Assembly (NCBI GenBank): GCA_017460395.1
Contig: JAFUBA010000214.1
Location: forward strand, 1-52,936
Source: Clostridia bacterium
GTDB taxonomy: Bacteria; Bacillota; Clostridia; Christensenellales; Aristaeellaceae
Direction of reading: 5' to 3'
Length of the DNA: 52,936 bases
Part shown: piece after piece, positions 7,243 to 16,686 of the stretch
How positions within the stretch are numbered: the first letter of the stretch is position 1
How the letters are laid out: each line of letters starts with the position of its first letter
Position numbers and translations under genes: made by a program
Notes under the pieces: model-generated
Databases searched by the model: none
What the model was told of the DNA's origin: nothing
The model's input: only the letters and a program-made list of their open reading frames with translations

Positions 7243-8667
7243 TCAACGCCTGAAGAGATCATCACCACTGATCGTGTTCTGCACGCAGGCTGAATGCATG
7301 TTCTTTTTCAATCCGCTGGCGGAAATCAGGGTAATAAAGAGGGACTTTGGCGAATCCGTTTCCTGCCTGAACAGATCCCGCTTATGAATGAGATTTCTCT
7401 CACATGCCAGGTCAATCTCGAAGGGCTCCGTCGTAAATTTTGCTTCGCACAGGTTGATCACATCATCCTTCCGGTCAATCAGCAGGTCAATCTGGGCTCC
7501 ATCTTTCTGCTTAGAGCTTCGCCAGGAATAGTCCTGACTCTCTATTCCCCGAATTCCTAAAGCATCTTTGATCTGTGCAACATGATGCAGACACACCATT
7601 TCAAAGGCAAAGCCGCTCCATGCGTTATAAGCCGGGGAAGCAGTATAAGATATCCAGGATGAAATGGGATGCTCATTCATAAACTGATAACAAAAGAGCG
7701 TGAAAGGATCCACCAACTGGTAAATCATCCCGTTCCCTTTTTTCCCATAGGCATAGTATTTCCGAATAAAATCGCATTGCTCCAGCTCCAGCAACACTTT
7801 TGTCAGCTGTGCTCCTCCGCCAATTGCTTTCATTTTCTCCAGATCGGCTCTCGTCATTCCCTTTCCGGATTTGGAAAGTGCATTCAGCACGGCCGCATGC
7901 TTTTCATGATGCAGGAATAAGGAAGAAAGCAGTATCCGGAATTCATCATGCAGTTGTCCGGTGCGCTTCATGCAGAGCTCCTCCACATTCTGGGCCAGGT
8001 TCAGCCTGGGGGAGAGGAAATTCAGATAATAGGGAATCCCGCCAAAAACCATGTAGCTTTCAATGATCTGCCTGCGAGACATCTCCAGATGATTGACCCT
8101 CATAAACTCCTCGCATTCACCCAGGGAGAATGGACGCAGATGGATGATCCGCGTCATGCGGTTATATAGGCCGCCTGTATTCTGTAGGATGTTTGAGATG
8201 ATCCACGAAGCTGCCGAGCCGCAAACCATGAGCAGTATATCAGGCTGCGTGGATCCCCAGCTGTTCCAAAAGAAATCCAGAGCGGGAAGGAAATCCGATT
8301 TTCCTGAATCCATCCACGGGAGCTCATCCAGAAAGACAACTTTCTTATTGGAGGTTGGCTCCCTGTATACACTCTCCCTGCACAGCAGTGCTTTCAGTCT
8401 GCTGAAAGCCTCGAACCAGTCTTCCGGAGCCTCTTTGTTTTCATCCCCCTGCTCCCGAAGCTGTCGATGAAACACCTTCAGTTTCTCGCGGTTGCTGGTC
8501 CCGGTGAGCCCAGTTGCATAAAATGAAAACCTTTCGGAGAAAAACTGTCTGATGAGATATGTTTTTCCCACTCTGAGTCTGCCATACAACACGGCAAACT
8601 CCGGACGTCCTGAGCTGAGACAGTCCTCCAGCACCTGTTTCTCATATTCCCTGCCAACAAGAATCAA
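7243..8667 (-). CDS. AAA-family ATPase with C-terminal DUF234 nuclease-like domain
   Basis: A 474-residue protein of the archaeal-ATPase family. Walker A is GRLRVGKT (29-36) and Walker B is VVFLDELPWM (Asp114-Glu115). A winged-helix-like middle region follows, and the C-terminal domain keeps a PD-(D/E)XK-like triad: Asp394 in QIDLLID and Glu408-x-Lys410 in CEAKF. Such proteins are widespread in archaea and gut bacteria; their role is unknown, with links to mobile or defence DNA suspected. The start is TTG at 8667, supported by GAGGAG eight bases upstream and by the family N-terminus (FVGREYE-type). Base composition is visibly lower in GC than its neighbours, suggesting acquisition. An inverted repeat covers its leader. 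Confidence 0.88.
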   Translation of the reverse strand: MILVGREYEKQVLEDCLSSGRPEFAVLYGRLRVGKTYLIRQFFSERFSFYATGLTGTSNREKLKVFHRQLREQGDENKEAPEDWFEAFSRLKALLCRESVYREPTSNKKVVFLDELPWMDSGKSDFLPALDFFWNSWGSTQPDILLMVCGSAASWIISNILQNTGGLYNRMTRIIHLRPFSLGECEEFMRVNHLEMSRRQIIESYMVFGGIPYYLNFLSPRLNLAQNVEELCMKRTGQLHDEFRILLSSLFLHHEKHAAVLNALSKSGKGMTRADLEKMKAIGGGAQLTKVLLELEQCDFIRKYYAYGKKGNGMIYQLVDPFTLFCYQFMNEHPISSWISYTASPAYNAWSGFAFEMVCLHHVAQIKDALGIRGIESQDYSWRSSKQKDGAQIDLLIDRKDDVINLCEAKFTTEPFEIDLACERNLIHKRDLFRQETDSPKSLFITLISASGLKKNMHSACVQNTISGDDLFRR

Positions 8668-8681
8668 GCGATTATCTCCTC

Positions 8682-8726
8682 AAAACTGCCGACAAAGCAC
8701 GGCGATCATCACGTTTCGGCAGTTTT
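8682..8726. repeat. Inverted repeat in the ATPase gene leader
   Basis: AAAACTGCCG (8682-8691) and CGGCAGTTTT (8717-8726) form a 10-bp inverted repeat about 25 bases apart. One arm abuts the ribosome site of the minus-strand ATPase gene, so a hairpin would mask translation initiation. On the plus strand it ends in T-rich sequence and could also act as a terminator. A further ACTGCCGAAAAGCC copy of the arm occurs near 8818. Confidence 0.5.
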
Positions 8727-8906
8727 TATAATAAAATGACCTCAAAAATGCCGTTTATTGTATTGTATGCATGCCGCCTCCCGTGATCAAGAGGAATCCT
8801 TAGTTAGTGGTGTACAACTGCCGAAAAGCCTGATAAAATGCTCCTGCTGATATGAAAAAGCAGCGCTTCGGTTTCCAAAGACTTGAACAGAAAGGGAGAT
8901 ACCTCA

Positions 8907-9392
8907 ATGAAGAAACTGGTTGTTCTGGTCCTGGTGCTCTGCCTGTTTGCCCTGCCCGCCCTTGGTGAGACTGCGGATGTCGTTTCCTCCGCATCGGTCG
9001 CGGATTTCTATGGTGCCGCCGGTATGACCGGCGATGACCTGATGAATTCCATCAATGCGTACAATGGCTTCTTTGCCATCGCATCGGTCAATCCGGATGG
9101 AACGCCGAATGTCGGCTTCTACATTTACAGCATGGTCAAACTGGAGGACGCCTACTATCTCCAGCTCGGCCTCGCACCCAATCAGACCACGGTCAACATT
9201 GATAACGGCAGCAGCCTGATGGCTATCTATGCCGCGCGCCCCGAAGGAGAGGGGGCTACCTATGCGACAGCCGGTGCCCGGATGAACCTGGAAAAGGTGA
9301 CGGATGCCGATGTGATTGCAGCCCTGAAGGAGATTGCACCGCAGGGAACAGAGATGTTCTATCTGGTGACGTCTGTTCGCCCCCTGGGCTGA
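8907..9392 (+). CDS. Exported pyridoxamine-5-phosphate-oxidase-like split-barrel protein
   Basis: 161 residues. Residues 1-22 form a signal peptide (MKK, then a Leu/Val-rich core, ending ALG before ET). The rest reads as an FMN-binding split barrel: AIASVNPDGTPNVGFYIYSM, then QLGLAPNQTTVNIDNG, then a MAIYAA strand. Most family members are cytoplasmic; an exported copy with this short length is less usual and could bind flavin or haem outside the membrane. The exact reaction cannot be told from sequence. The ATG at 8907 has AAAGGGAG eight bases upstream; an in-frame ATG at 8883 lacks one. Divergent from the ATPase gene, followed by a long hairpin. Confidence 0.72.
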   Translation: MKKLVVLVLVLCLFALPALGETADVVSSASVADFYGAAGMTGDDLMNSINAYNGFFAIASVNPDGTPNVGFYIYSMVKLEDAYYLQLGLAPNQTTVNIDNGSSLMAIYAARPEGEGATYATAGARMNLEKVTDADVIAALKEIAPQGTEMFYLVTSVRPLG

Positions 9393-9421
9393 TGCATCAA
9401 GAAAACGCCGTTAATTATTTC

Positions 9422-9468
9422 ATAAGCAAGCAGCTCCTGGCATATTATGCCAGGAGCTGCTTGCTTAT
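9422..9468. terminator. Long perfect hairpin between convergent genes
   Basis: A perfect 20-bp stem (9422-9441 with 9449-9468) with a 7-base loop, placed between the split-barrel gene and the end of the minus-strand sugar-kinase operon. U-tracts are poor on both sides, but position and strength suggest a shared bidirectional terminator. Confidence 0.7.
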
Positions 9469-9553
9469 CCCTTCAGATCGACCTGAGAAGGGTGCTATAC
9501 CCGTTCCCAGAGCAATGGGAGGACCATAGATGGCCTGCGGGCATATACGATTT

Positions 9554-11056
9554 TCAATCAAAGCTGCGCTCCGGACCTTTGTGAGAATCAGTAAACCAGC
9601 CTTTCAGTGCCTGGTAGAGCTCCCTGTAGCGGGGATACAGATCTGCATAGAATGCAGTGCGCTCAGGGGAGGGCAGATAGACAGACGCGCTGTCCCCGGT
9701 CTTCAGGGTTTCCACAAAGGAATCGTAGCTCATGAACCTGCCAAGACCGATCAGCGCGGATGCCGCAATGGCCCGGGCCGGGAGCGTCTGTGCATCCCGG
9801 AACACGGTGATCTCCTGGCCGAGCACGTCTGCAAAGATCTGGCACCATGGGCCGACCTGCCCTCCGCCCCCGATGATGGATACCTCTGCCGGCTTTTCTT
9901 CCAGCATCTCCATTCCCTGGCGGATAGAAAAGGCCACGCCCTCCATCATGGCCCGCGCCATGTCCTCCGCATCCGTCTCGGGCGTGACGCCGAGGAAGCT
10001 GCCCCGGACATTTGCGTCCAGGACGGGGAAGCGCTCGCCGGTCAGGTACGGGAGGGCAAAGACGCCGTGGGCGCCCGGGACGCTCCTTTCCAGAAGGGAC
10101 TGAACGTATGCATAGTCCGGCCGGCCGTCCCTCGAAAAGAGCTTCGCCACCCAGCGGTGCACGTTGCCCGCATTCAGGAAGGGCACGACGTTAATGATCC
10201 CTCCTTCCGGCATGGCGGCGAGATTGAAGATGCCGCTCTCCCGGAAGAGGGGACGGTCCGACACGGTGGCCACCCAGCCGGAGGTCCCAAGGTTAATGTT
10301 GTACTGCCCGGGCCGCGCAATGCCGCTGGCCAGGGTCGTGGCACCAGCATCCCCTGCACCCGCAAAGACGGGTGTGCCCTCGGGGTAGCCTGTGACCGCG
10401 GCGGCGGTGAACGTGACAATTCCCGCCATGCGGTGGCTTAAAAGGAGACGCGGCATCCTGAATACAGAGACTCCGGCGCTGCTGAGGATGCGCTCGCACC
10501 AGGTCTTTTCCCTCAGGTCCATGGCACCTGCGGTCGAGCAGGCGGTGACGTCCCCGACGGTCTCGCCCGTGAGGCGCGCGATGACAAAGTCCTTGGAGGA
10601 GATGAGAAAGGATCGGGCCCTGCGGAAGACATCGGACCTGTGGCGGCTGAGCCACAGCATCTTTGCCACCGGCATGGTGCCGTCCACGTGGTTGCCGGTG
10701 GTTTCAAGCAGGAACGCTTCGCCGACCTTCTGCCGGATCTCCTCTGCCTCCTTCACGGCCCGCCCGTCGCTGTAGAGGATCGCGCGGCCGAGGGGGTTCA
10801 GATCCTCGTCCACCGGGATCACGTCCTGCATCTGACCGCTCATGACGATGCCGATGATCTGATCCGCCTCCCCGAGGAGTTCGCGGGAGAGGAGGACAAA
10901 GGCGTCCCACCATTCCATGGGATCCTGCTCGACGAGACCGCCATCGTGAAAGGTCCTGATCTCCCGGGATGCCTCATACAGGACCTGTCCGTCTTCTGTC
11001 ACCAGCACCGCCTTGACGGCCGTGGTGCCGATATCAAAGGTTGCAATACAGCCCAT
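9554..11056 (-). CDS. FGGY-family carbohydrate kinase (xylulokinase-like)
   Basis: Phosphorylates a sugar or sugar derivative with ATP in the cytoplasm. The 500-residue length fits the family. Visible motifs are the N-terminal ATP phosphate loop FDIGTTAVKAVL, the xylulokinase-like sugar-binding MSGQMQ, the catalytic Asp region AGAGDAGATT (about residue 235) and the C-terminal IIGGGGQVGPWCQIFADVLG adenosine site. Within FGGY kinases it looks closest to xylulokinases, but the substrate is not certain. It is the last gene of the minus-strand unit with the ribose-type ABC importer (15 bases after the permease), so it probably traps the imported sugar. Confidence 0.87.
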   Translation of the reverse strand: MGCIATFDIGTTAVKAVLVTEDGQVLYEASREIRTFHDGGLVEQDPMEWWDAFVLLSRELLGEADQIIGIVMSGQMQDVIPVDEDLNPLGRAILYSDGRAVKEAEEIRQKVGEAFLLETTGNHVDGTMPVAKMLWLSRHRSDVFRRARSFLISSKDFVIARLTGETVGDVTACSTAGAMDLREKTWCERILSSAGVSVFRMPRLLLSHRMAGIVTFTAAAVTGYPEGTPVFAGAGDAGATTLASGIARPGQYNINLGTSGWVATVSDRPLFRESGIFNLAAMPEGGIINVVPFLNAGNVHRWVAKLFSRDGRPDYAYVQSLLERSVPGAHGVFALPYLTGERFPVLDANVRGSFLGVTPETDAEDMARAMMEGVAFSIRQGMEMLEEKPAEVSIIGGGGQVGPWCQIFADVLGQEITVFRDAQTLPARAIAASALIGLGRFMSYDSFVETLKTGDSASVYLPSPERTAFYADLYPRYRELYQALKGWFTDSHKGPERSFD

Positions 11057-11071
11057 GGTCTTTCCTCCTTC

Positions 11072-12016
11072 TTACCTTGCGTCCCCGCGTCCCACCTTCT
11101 GGAGAATGACGGCGAGGATGATGATGCTCCCCGTGATCATATCCTGGAGGTAGGTGGGCATCTGCAGCATGGTCAGACCGTTGGTCAGGATGCCGAGGAT
11201 CGCGCAGCCCACCAGCGTGCCGGGCACATTGGGGATGCCCTTGCGGCTCACGGTGCAGCCGATGAACACGGCGGCATAGGAGCTGAGGAAGTAGCCGTCG
11301 CCGGCCGTGGTGTTGGCAGAGCCCACGCGGGATGCGATGAGCATGCCGGTGATGCAGGAGAGGAGGGCACAGAGGGCAAAGGCGATGTTCTTGTAGAGCG
11401 GGACGTTGATGCCAGACACCTTCGCCGTCTCCTCACTCCCGCCGATGGCGTAGAACCTCCGGCCCAGCACCGTGTGGCGCATGATCAGGGAGAAGAGCAC
11501 CACGAAGGCCACCATGATCAGCGAGAGCAGCGGAATCTCGCCCAGCTTGTAGGTGCCGAGGAAGGAAAAGCCCCTGGGAATATTCTGGAACACGGTGGCG
11601 CCGCCGGTCAGGCGGTAGATCAGCCCCGAGAGCACCGTGCTCATGCCGAGCGTGGTGATAAACGACAATACCCGGAACCTTGCCACGATCCACCCGTTGA
11701 TCCACCCGATCACAAGGGCAATGAGCATGGGGAGGAGAAAGCACAGGGGCAGCGGGAGGCCGGCAACGGCCATCTGCGCCGCCATGACGCCGCCGAGACT
11801 TGCCATGGTGCCCACGGACAGGTCAAACTCGTTGATGCTCATCACCATCGTCGCCCCGATGGAGATGATGACCATGAGGGAGATCTGGCGGGAGATGTTG
11901 ATGAAGTTTCGGAGCGTGAAAAAGGACTTGGGGCGAAGAATGGAAAACACCAGGATGATCATCACCAGCGCCAGCAGCGTCCCATAGGCCTGGAGCAGGT
12001 TCCGGACACGTTTCAT
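11072..12016 (-). CDS. Ribose/xylose-type ABC transporter permease
   Basis: A 314-residue inner-membrane permease of the RbsC/XylH family (BPD_transp_2), with about nine hydrophobic segments. The conserved central stretch IGATMVMSINEFDLSVGTMASLGG and the loop RFYAIGGSEETAKVSGINV are characteristic. It starts at ATG 12016, 15 bases after the ATPase gene ends, and is followed 15 bases later by the sugar kinase. It would form the channel of an importer with the ATPase at 12032-13540 and the binding protein at 13619-14560. Substrate unknown, probably a pentose or similar monosaccharide because of the linked kinase. Confidence 0.92.
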   Translation of the reverse strand: MKRVRNLLQAYGTLLALVMIILVFSILRPKSFFTLRNFINISRQISLMVIISIGATMVMSINEFDLSVGTMASLGGVMAAQMAVAGLPLPLCFLLPMLIALVIGWINGWIVARFRVLSFITTLGMSTVLSGLIYRLTGGATVFQNIPRGFSFLGTYKLGEIPLLSLIMVAFVVLFSLIMRHTVLGRRFYAIGGSEETAKVSGINVPLYKNIAFALCALLSCITGMLIASRVGSANTTAGDGYFLSSYAAVFIGCTVSRKGIPNVPGTLVGCAILGILTNGLTMLQMPTYLQDMITGSIIILAVILQKVGRGDAR

Positions 12017-12031
12017 GAGGCAACCCCTTCT

Positions 12032-13540
12032 TTATGAATTCGCGGATTTCACTTTTGCCCTGGCTTCCCTGTAGCACAGGTCCAGCACCTGCCGGGTGGT
12101 GAGGTCCTGATTCTCCAGGACCTCCCAGGTTCTTCCGGATGCCATGATCTGGACCCTGTCCGCCACCTCCAGCACCTCCTTGAGATCGGAGGACACGAAC
12201 AGGACACCGCACCCCCGGTCTGCCTCAGCGCGGAGGAGACGGTGGATCTCGGACCGGGTCATCACGTCCACCGCCTGGGTGGGCTCATCGCACAGGAAAA
12301 TGCGGGGGCGGGTGAGGAGGGTCCTGGCAAAGACCACCTTCTGCTGGTTGCCGCCGCTGAGCTCCAGGACGCGCTGCTCCTGGCCCGCCATGCGCACCTG
12401 AAGGCGCTCCGTCATGGAATGGACGGCCTGAGTCTCCTGCTTTTTCCGGACGATGCCGCGCCGCGATACATCCTGAAGGGCACTCAGGGATACGTTCTCG
12501 CGCACCGAGAGGTTCCCGATCATGCCCTTGCCGCGCCGGTCCTCTGAGATGAGGGCCATTCCGCGGGAGAGGGAGCGGGCGGGGGAGAGGCGGGGCTGCA
12601 CTTCGCCCATCAGACGGATCTCGCCCCCGTCTGCGCTCCGCAGGCCGTAGAGGGTCTCCAGAAGCTCCGTGCGTCCGCTGCCGCCGAGGCCGAAGATCCC
12701 GAGAATCTCGCCCGCATGCAGGCTGAGGCTGGCATCGAGGACGGTGCCATCCCGGCTCTTGAGGTGACTGCAGGAGAGGAGCTCGTCCCCGGTATTCTTC
12801 GCGCGCGCAAGGCCCCCTGCCGTATAGTGGTCTGCCATGAGGCGGATCAGGTCCTCGCGCGTGGCGGAGGCGGTCTCAAGGGTCTTCACGAGGGTGCCGT
12901 TTTTGAGCACGGTCACCCGGTCCGTGAGACGGAAGATCTCATCGAGCCGGTGGGACACATACAGTATGGCGGTTCCGCGGCTCTTCAGGCGTCCGATGAT
13001 CTCAAAGAGCGTCTCACTCTCCCGCTCGGTGAGGGAGGCGGTGGGCTCATCGAGGATCAGAAGGCGGCAGTCGTGCATCAGGGCGCGGACGATCTCAAGA
13101 CAGGTGCGCTGGGGCGGGGACATCCGGGCAGCGGTCATATGAAGGTCCAGCTCGATTCCGGCATCCTGCGAAACGGCCTGTACCTTCTTTTCCATGCTTT
13201 TCCAGTCCACGAACGCACCCTTCCTGGGATAGGGGAGGCCGAGGTACGCGTTCTCGACGGCCGTGAAGGTGGGGACCAGGGTGCGGTCCTGGTGGATCAC
13301 GCTGATGCCCGCACGTCTCGCTGCCGCGGGCGTCCTCGGGAGATAGGGCGAGCCGCCGAAGGAGATGGAGCCTTCCTCCATCTGGTAGACCCCGGTCAGG
13401 AGCTTGATGAGGGTGGACTTGCCGGCCCCGTTTTCGCCGACGAGCCCGTGGACCTCGCCCTCCCTGAGGGAAAAGCAGATGTCCCGGAGGGCGTAGATCC
13501 CGCCAAAACTTTTGGATACGTTCTTTGTCTCAAGCAGCAT
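12032..13540 (-). CDS. Ribose-type sugar ABC transporter ATP-binding protein
   Basis: A 502-residue double-cassette ATPase of the RbsA/XylG/MglA group that powers sugar import. The first cassette has Walker A GENGAGKST, the LDEPTASLT Walker B and the SHR switch. The second has the family-typical degenerate Walker A (GLGGSGRTELLE), the signature LSGGNQQKVVFARTL and CDEPTQAVDV in place of the usual DEPTRGIDVG. A hairpin separates it from the upstream binding-protein gene, which usually lets the binding protein be made in excess over the ATPase and permease. Confidence 0.93.
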   Translation of the reverse strand: MLLETKNVSKSFGGIYALRDICFSLREGEVHGLVGENGAGKSTLIKLLTGVYQMEEGSISFGGSPYLPRTPAAARRAGISVIHQDRTLVPTFTAVENAYLGLPYPRKGAFVDWKSMEKKVQAVSQDAGIELDLHMTAARMSPPQRTCLEIVRALMHDCRLLILDEPTASLTERESETLFEIIGRLKSRGTAILYVSHRLDEIFRLTDRVTVLKNGTLVKTLETASATREDLIRLMADHYTAGGLARAKNTGDELLSCSHLKSRDGTVLDASLSLHAGEILGIFGLGGSGRTELLETLYGLRSADGGEIRLMGEVQPRLSPARSLSRGMALISEDRRGKGMIGNLSVRENVSLSALQDVSRRGIVRKKQETQAVHSMTERLQVRMAGQEQRVLELSGGNQQKVVFARTLLTRPRIFLCDEPTQAVDVMTRSEIHRLLRAEADRGCGVLFVSSDLKEVLEVADRVQIMASGRTWEVLENQDLTTRQVLDLCYREARAKVKSANS

Positions 13541-13569
13541 GCCCGCCGCCTCCTCCGGATTCTGAAAGG

Positions 13570-13601
13570 CCTGGGAGGGACAAGGGCAGGTCCCTCCCAG
13601 G
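13570..13601 (-). terminator. Intra-operon hairpin after the sugar-binding protein gene
   Basis: An 11-bp perfect stem (13570-13580 with 13591-13601) and a 10-base loop; the minus-strand tail CCTTTC is only weakly U-rich. Probably a partial terminator or transcript stabiliser. Confidence 0.55.
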
Positions 13602-13618
13602 CAGATGTGTCAGGCGAT

Positions 13619-14560
13619 TCAGTCGATGAAATCTGCGACGTTCTCGATGGTGATGAGGGTTGCGGGCGCGTACTTTTCGCCCTTCTCGATCTCCACGCCG
13701 TCAAACAGCTTCTCCATCTCCTCCACCACGATATCGCCCATGCCTTCAAAGTTCTGGGCGACGGTGGCCTTCAGGTTTCCGCCCTCAGAGAGGAGGGACA
13801 CGGCCTGCTGGTTGCCGTCCACGCCGGTCACGATGACCTCGTCACGGCCGGCTTCCTTCAGGGCCTGGGTGGCGCCGATGGCGGGCTCATCCCAGGCTGC
13901 CCAGATGGCGGTCACGCTGCCGCTCTCGGCGTTTGCCAGAAGCAGGTTTTCCACGATGGTCTGTGCGTCGTTGATGGGCTGCTCCGCGGGCACGTGCTGC
14001 TCGGTGATGAGCGTGATGTCCGGGTATTCCCTGATGATGTCGTCAAAGGCCTCGCAGCGCTTCACGACGCCGGGGTGGGGCCTGTGGGTCAGGGCGATGA
14101 CGGTGCCCTTGCCGCCCATGAGCTCGTCGAAGAGATAGCGCACGATGAGGGAGCCCATCTGGTAGTTGTCGCTGGTGGCATTCAGCGTCATGCCGTCGAT
14201 GAAGCCGCTGTCGCAGCCGAAGACCGGGATGCCGGCATCAAAGGCGTCCTGGAGCTGGTTGGCGATCTGGGACGGGTCGGCGCTGACCAGGACGATGGCG
14301 TCCGTCACCCCGCCGATGGCCACGTTCTCCACCTGGCTGGCGAGCTCAGCAAAGTCGTTGTTGGTGTTAATGACGTTCACCTGTGCGCCCTTTTGTTCCA
14401 GCAGGCCCTTCATGTATTCCACCATCTGGTTCGTGGTCACGGACCCGAGGTAGGGGGTCATGAGGGCGACCTGCTTTCCGCTCATGTCCGCCAGGGCGGC
14501 GGAGGAGAGGAGCAGCAGACAGGCAGTGAGGATGATCGCGGTGATTCTTCTCATGGTCAT
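13619..14560 (-). CDS. Ribose-type periplasmic-binding-protein-like sugar receptor
   Basis: A 313-residue exported binding protein of the RbsB (Peripla_BP_4) family. The signal peptide ends in SSAALA before DM; no lipobox cysteine is present. The body has the typical TPYLGSVTTNQMV entry, LVSADPSQIANQLQDAFDAG, GIPVFGCDSG and IVTGVDGNQQA elements. The ATG at 14560 has AAGGAGG eight bases upstream; the second in-frame ATG at 14554 is too far from it. It is the first gene of the importer set and lies 83 bases downstream of trpA in the same direction. Ligand unknown. Confidence 0.9.
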   Translation of the reverse strand: MTMRRITAIILTACLLLLSSAALADMSGKQVALMTPYLGSVTTNQMVEYMKGLLEQKGAQVNVINTNNDFAELASQVENVAIGGVTDAIVLVSADPSQIANQLQDAFDAGIPVFGCDSGFIDGMTLNATSDNYQMGSLIVRYLFDELMGGKGTVIALTHRPHPGVVKRCEAFDDIIREYPDITLITEQHVPAEQPINDAQTIVENLLLANAESGSVTAIWAAWDEPAIGATQALKEAGRDEVIVTGVDGNQQAVSLLSEGGNLKATVAQNFEGMGDIVVEEMEKLFDGVEIEKGEKYAPATLITIENVADFID

Positions 14561-14643
14561 GTGGTTTTCCTCCTTCAAATGATTCTGGTGAAAATGGGTA
14601 TGGTGTTTCGGCGTCCCGCCGGGAAAAACAGACTTCAGGTGCC

Positions 14644-15420
14644 TCACAGTCCCCTCAGTGCGTCCGTCATGGAACGGACGTAGGCGGCCACCTCGGGAGC
14701 GGCGTCTTTTCCGTGGACTCCGATGATCTTCACGATGGCAGAGCCCACGATGGCACCGTCCGAGAGCTCTGCCATCCTGCGCGCCTGCTCGGGGGTGGAG
14801 ATGCCAAAGCCCACGGCGCAGGGGATGGAGGTGTTCTCGCGGATGGCGGAGACGATGCCTGTGAGGTCGGTGGCGATCTCGGTCCTGGTGCCTGTGACGC
14901 CAAGGCTCGAGACGATGTAGATGAAGCCCTCCGCATCTTTTGCGATCTTTGCGATCCGCCCTTCGGAGGTGGGCGCCACGAGGGACACGAGGTCGACGCC
15001 ATACTTATGGCACACATCCAGGAACTCGCCCTTCTCCTCATAGGGGACATCCGGCAGGATGAGTCCGTCGATGCCGATGTCATGGCAGGTGGAGATGAAG
15101 CGCTCGGCGCCGTAGGAGAAGACCACGTTGGCGTAGGTCATGAAGACCATGGGCACATGGACGTCCCGCCGCAGCTCCCGCACCATCTGGAAGATCTTGT
15201 CGGTGGTGACGCCGCCCTCCAGGGCCCGCAGGCTCGCCGCCTGGATGACCGGGCCTTCCGCCATGGGATCTGAGAAGGGAATGCCCAGCTCCACGAGGCT
15301 CGCGCCGTTTTCCACCGCGGCCCTCACACAGGCCTTCGTGGTCTCCAGATCCGGGTCCCCGCAGGTGAAAAAGGGAATAAAGGCTTTCCCGTGATCAAAG
15401 GCTTTTGCAATGTTACTCAT
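14644..15420 (-). CDS. trpA: Tryptophan synthase alpha subunit
   Basis: Cleaves indole-3-glycerol phosphate to indole and glyceraldehyde-3-phosphate; indole passes to TrpB through an internal tunnel. It is a TIM barrel of 258 residues. The catalytic Glu (Glu49 in Salmonella) is Glu44 in [11 protein letters not shown]. The second catalytic acid, Asp60 in Salmonella, is a Glu here (Glu55, in the segment MAEGPVIQ), a substitution I believe occurs in other Clostridia. The phosphate loop GFGIS and the GSAIV end are present. The start ATG overlaps the trpB stop (ATGAGTAA), implying translational coupling. Regulated by the Trp T-box upstream of trpB. Confidence 0.95.
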   Translation of the reverse strand: MSNIAKAFDHGKAFIPFFTCGDPDLETTKACVRAAVENGASLVELGIPFSDPMAEGPVIQAASLRALEGGVTTDKIFQMVRELRRDVHVPMVFMTYANVVFSYGAERFISTCHDIGIDGLILPDVPYEEKGEFLDVCHKYGVDLVSLVAPTSEGRIAKIAKDAEGFIYIVSSLGVTGTRTEIATDLTGIVSAIRENTSIPCAVGFGISTPEQARRMAELSDGAIVGSAIVKIIGVHGKDAAPEVAAYVRSMTDALRGL

Positions 15421-16603
15421 GCAGATCCTCCCCCCTGTACCTTGCGATGGCTGCGACGTCCTTGTCGCCCCTGCCGGAGAGGGTGACGACCAGGATCTGG
15501 TCTTTGCCCATGCCGGGCGCCAGCTTCATGGCGTGGGCGACGGCGTGGGCCGACTCGATGGCCGGAATGATACCCTCGGTCCTGGACAGGTACTCAAAGG
15601 CGTTCACCGCCTCATCGTCGGTGACGGGTACGTACTCGGCCCGCCCGATGTCGTGGAGATGGGCGTGCTCGGGGCCGACGCCCGGGTAGTCAAGGCCCGC
15701 GGAGATGGAGTAGACGGGTGCGATCTGGCCGAACTCGTCCTGGCAGAAATAGCTCTTCATGCCATGGAAGATGCCCACGCGCCCGACGTTCACCGTGGCC
15801 GCGGTCTCCAGGGTGTCGATGCCGCGCCCGGCCGCCTCGCACCCGATGAGCCGGACGCCCGGGTCGTTAAGGAATGCGTAGAAGCTGCCGATGGCATTGC
15901 TTCCGCCGCCTACGCATGCCATGACCACGTCCGGGAGCCGGCCTTCCTTCTCAAGGATCTGGGCGCGGATCTCGCGGGAGATGACTGCCTGGAAGTCGCG
16001 CACGATCGTGGGGAAGGGGTGCGGGCCCATGACGGAGCCCAGGCAGTAGTGGGTGTCATCGATGCGCTTGGTCCACTCGCGCATGCACTCGTTGACGGCA
16101 TCCTTGAGGGTGGCGGTGCCGGTGGTGACGGGCACGACCTGGGCACCGAGCAGGCGCATCCGATAGACGTTCAGGGCCTGGCGGCGGGTGTCCTCCTCGC
16201 CCATGAAGATGACGGCCTCCATGTCCAGAAGGGCCGCGGCCGTGGCGGTGGCGACGCCGTGCTGTCCGGCGCCGGTCTCGGCGATGAGCCGTGTCTTGCC
16301 CATCTTTTTGGCCAGGAGCGCCTGCCCCAGGACGTTGTTGATCTTGTGGGCGCCCGTGTGGTTCAGGTCCTCACGCTTGAGGTAGATCTTCGCACCGCCA
16401 AGATCCCTGGTCATCTTCTCCGCATAGTAGAGTCTGGAGGGGCGGCCCGCGTAGTCGTTGAGAAGCTGGGTCAGCTCCCTCTGGAAGTCAGGGTCCTGCC
16501 TGTAATGGTTGTAGGCCTCCTCCAGCTCGATCACGGCATTCATCAGGGTCTCGGGGATATACTGCCCGCCGTGGATGCCAAAGCGGCCATGTTCGCTGCT
16601 CAT
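15413..16603 (-). CDS. trpB: Tryptophan synthase beta subunit
   Basis: Joins indole and serine to make tryptophan, using pyridoxal phosphate. 396 residues, normal for TrpB1. The PLP lysine is Lys87 in HTGAHKINN and the catalytic Glu109 is in [11 protein letters not shown], both at the same numbers as in Salmonella. The glycine-rich PLP-phosphate loop GGGSNAIG and the SGRGDKD end are intact. The ATG at 16603 has AGGAGG nine bases upstream. Only trpBA are here: the other pathway genes (trpEGDCF) are not in the window, so they lie elsewhere, or indole or its precursor is salvaged. The T-box at 16687-16950 controls expression. Confidence 0.97.
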   Translation of the reverse strand: MSSEHGRFGIHGGQYIPETLMNAVIELEEAYNHYRQDPDFQRELTQLLNDYAGRPSRLYYAEKMTRDLGGAKIYLKREDLNHTGAHKINNVLGQALLAKKMGKTRLIAETGAGQHGVATATAAALLDMEAVIFMGEEDTRRQALNVYRMRLLGAQVVPVTTGTATLKDAVNECMREWTKRIDDTHYCLGSVMGPHPFPTIVRDFQAVISREIRAQILEKEGRLPDVVMACVGGGSNAIGSFYAFLNDPGVRLIGCEAAGRGIDTLETAATVNVGRVGIFHGMKSYFCQDEFGQIAPVYSISAGLDYPGVGPEHAHLHDIGRAEYVPVTDDEAVNAFEYLSRTEGIIPAIESAHAVAHAMKLAPGMGKDQILVVTLSGRGDKDVAAIARYRGEDLHE

Positions 16604-16686
16604 CCTGCATGTCCTCCTTTTGTGATTTCTGCCCGTTCCAGGAACGATCCAAAAACTGTCTGCATGTTGGGTATTCCAGAGAATAC

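Noticed and set aside
10640-14683. Long plus-strand frames (10640-12037 and 12716-14683) opposite the sugar ABC genes
   Set aside because: His/Gly/Asp/Ala-rich translations with no domains, exactly antisense to well-supported genes; typical of GC-rich mirror frames.
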